Positions 5,265 through 6,087 of a stretch of DNA of 6,087 nucleotides are shown here, piece by piece. The stretch covers positions 1-6,087 of the forward strand of contig DUTZ01000600.1 in assembly GCA_012841845.1 (NCBI GenBank), read 5' to 3'. The number at the start of each line of letters is the position of its first letter. Positions within the stretch are counted from its first letter, which is position 1. Origin of the DNA: Actinomycetales bacterium. Lineage in GTDB: Bacteria > Actinomycetota > Actinomycetes > Mycobacteriales > Mycobacteriaceae. The position numbers and the translations under genes are program-made. The notes beneath the pieces are model-generated. The model worked only from the letters and a program-made list of their open reading frames with translations, did not search any database and had not been told where the DNA came from.

Positions 5265-5946
5265 ACGTCAGCCTCAGATTTGGGGGCGCACCGGGTGCGA
5301 ACCACCCCGGCGCGGCGGCGCGGAACGTCTCGGGGGCCAGTGTCCCGGCCCCCTCCGGCACCGCTCCGAGCAGCGGCACCCCGGTCAGTCGCGGAAGGTC
5401 CTCCAGATTGCAGCGGGCCGCCAGGTCGGGCTCGGCGGGGAGGGAACCGACGAGCACCCCGGCGCAGACCAGGCCGCGACGCCGGATCTCCCGCACCGTC
5501 AGCTCGGTGTCGCTGAGCGTGCCGAGCCCGGCCCGGGTCACCACCACGACCGGCGCGTCGAGCGCGGCCGCCACGTCGAGCACCGTGAGGTCGGTGCCGA
5601 GCCGCACGAGCGCTCCCCCCGCGCCCTCGACCAGGACGAGATCGGCGTCGATCCCGCGGACATCGGCGAGGAATCCGTCCAGGGTGGACTGCGGTTCCCC
5701 CGCCACGCGGGCGGCGGTCTCCGGTGCCAGCGGATCGCGCAGGCGCCGGCCCTCGAGCGCGACGTCCGCCCCGCCGAGCCCGGCGACCACGTCGACGTCC
5801 CCGGACTCCCCCGTCTCCAGCCCCGTCTGGATCGGCTTGTAGACGGCGGTGCGCAGACCCCGGTCACGGGTGAGCGCGACGAGCGCCGCCGCGGCGACCG
5901 TCTTGCCCACGTCGGTGCCGGTGCCCGACACCACGAGGGCCCTCAC
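5260..5946 (-). CDS. bioD: ATP-dependent dethiobiotin synthetase
   Basis: BioD closes the ureido ring of 7,8-diaminopelargonate with CO2 and ATP to make dethiobiotin. The 228 residues fit the family. The P-loop GTGTDVGKT is at 8-16, the substrate-lysine motif YKPIQTG is at 36-42 with K37, and the VEGAGG loop is at 106-111. VVVTRAGLGTLSDTELTV at 134-151 is the usual dimer-interface and nucleotide-site segment. The GTG start at 5946 overlaps the bioF TGA as GTGA and has a weak AGGGG 7 nt upstream, pointing to translational coupling with bioF. The stop is TAA, unusual among the neighbouring TGA stops. Nothing is truncated. Confidence 0.95.
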   Translation of the reverse strand: MRALVVSGTGTDVGKTVAAAALVALTRDRGLRTAVYKPIQTGLETGESGDVDVVAGLGGADVALEGRRLRDPLAPETAARVAGEPQSTLDGFLADVRGIDADLVLVEGAGGALVRLGTDLTVLDVAAALDAPVVVVTRAGLGTLSDTELTVREIRRRGLVCAGVLVGSLPAEPDLAARCNLEDLPRLTGVPLLGAVPEGAGTLAPETFRAAAPGWFAPGAPPNLRLTS

Positions 5947-6087
5947 GCGAGCGCCCCTACGGGCCCGTGGTCGGCGAGCACCTCGCCGAGGACCACGCGG
6001 ACCCGCTCGAGATCCCCGGGGGTGAGGTCGGCCCGCGCGGTGAGGCGCAGCCGCGAGGTGCCCTCGGGGACCGACGGCGGGCGGAAG
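5943..6087 (-). CDS. bioF: 8-amino-7-oxononanoate synthase, C-terminal 47 residues only
   Basis: The gene runs off the right edge. The visible C-terminus begins FRPPSVPEGTSRLRLT and continues with a helix LTPGDLERVRVVLGEVLADH. An RPPTVPxGTxRLRxT segment is the hallmark of the C-terminal domain of alpha-oxoamine synthases, and the following bioD makes BioF the specific member. The enzyme joins pimeloyl-ACP (or -CoA) to alanine with PLP; the PLP lysine lies outside the window. The TGA at 5943-5945 overlaps the bioD GTG. Confidence 0.88.
   Translation of the reverse strand, partial: FRPPSVPEGTSRLRLTARADLTPGDLERVRVVLGEVLADHGPVGALA

Overview
The window is dense, very GC-rich DNA with strong G/C bias at third codon positions, GTG starts and stop/start overlaps between neighbouring genes. 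The products and their order and orientation (bioF-bioD-bioB-bsaP-DUF2567 gene / opposed nrtR / nadA-nadC) match the M. tuberculosis Rv1589-Rv1596 neighbourhood as I remember it. This points to an actinobacterium of the order Mycobacteriales, possibly a Dietzia-like genus. The genus is an inference; the order-level placement is fairly safe.

Right part (3249-6087, minus strand): a biotin operon. From the right edge come the 3' end of bioF (7-keto-8-aminopelargonate synthase), bioD (dethiobiotin synthetase), bioB (biotin synthase), a small BsaP-like Fe-S partner of BioB, and a four-helix membrane protein resembling DUF2567. All junctions overlap by 1-4 bp except bioD/bioB, where a gap of about 66 bp holds the bioB ribosome binding site and perhaps a weak promoter.

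Middle (2499-3286): one plus-strand gene, nrtR, encoding a Nudix-like sensor fused to a C-terminal winged-helix domain. It is the predicted NAD-responsive repressor. Its 3' end overlaps the membrane-protein gene tail to tail by 38 bp. The 71-bp divergent region between nrtR and nadA holds two back-to-back perfect inverted repeats. One covers the probable nrtR -10 box and touches its start codon; the other lies in the presumed nadA leader.

Left part (6-2498, minus strand): the de novo NAD genes nadA (quinolinate synthase) and nadC (quinolinate phosphoribosyltransferase), joined by a 4-bp GTGA overlap. nadB (L-aspartate oxidase), which normally sits between them in this order, is absent. A 174-residue gene of unknown function with a seven-proline run follows nadC after 16 bp.

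Together the genes make two cofactors: NAD from aspartate (the iminoaspartate-forming step must be encoded elsewhere) and biotin from pimeloyl precursors. NrtR probably tunes the NAD branch. I see no mobile element, CRISPR array, tRNA or rRNA. The window is mostly housekeeping; the points of interest are the missing nadB, the twin inverted repeats, the degenerate Nudix box and the uncharacterised proteins attached to each operon.
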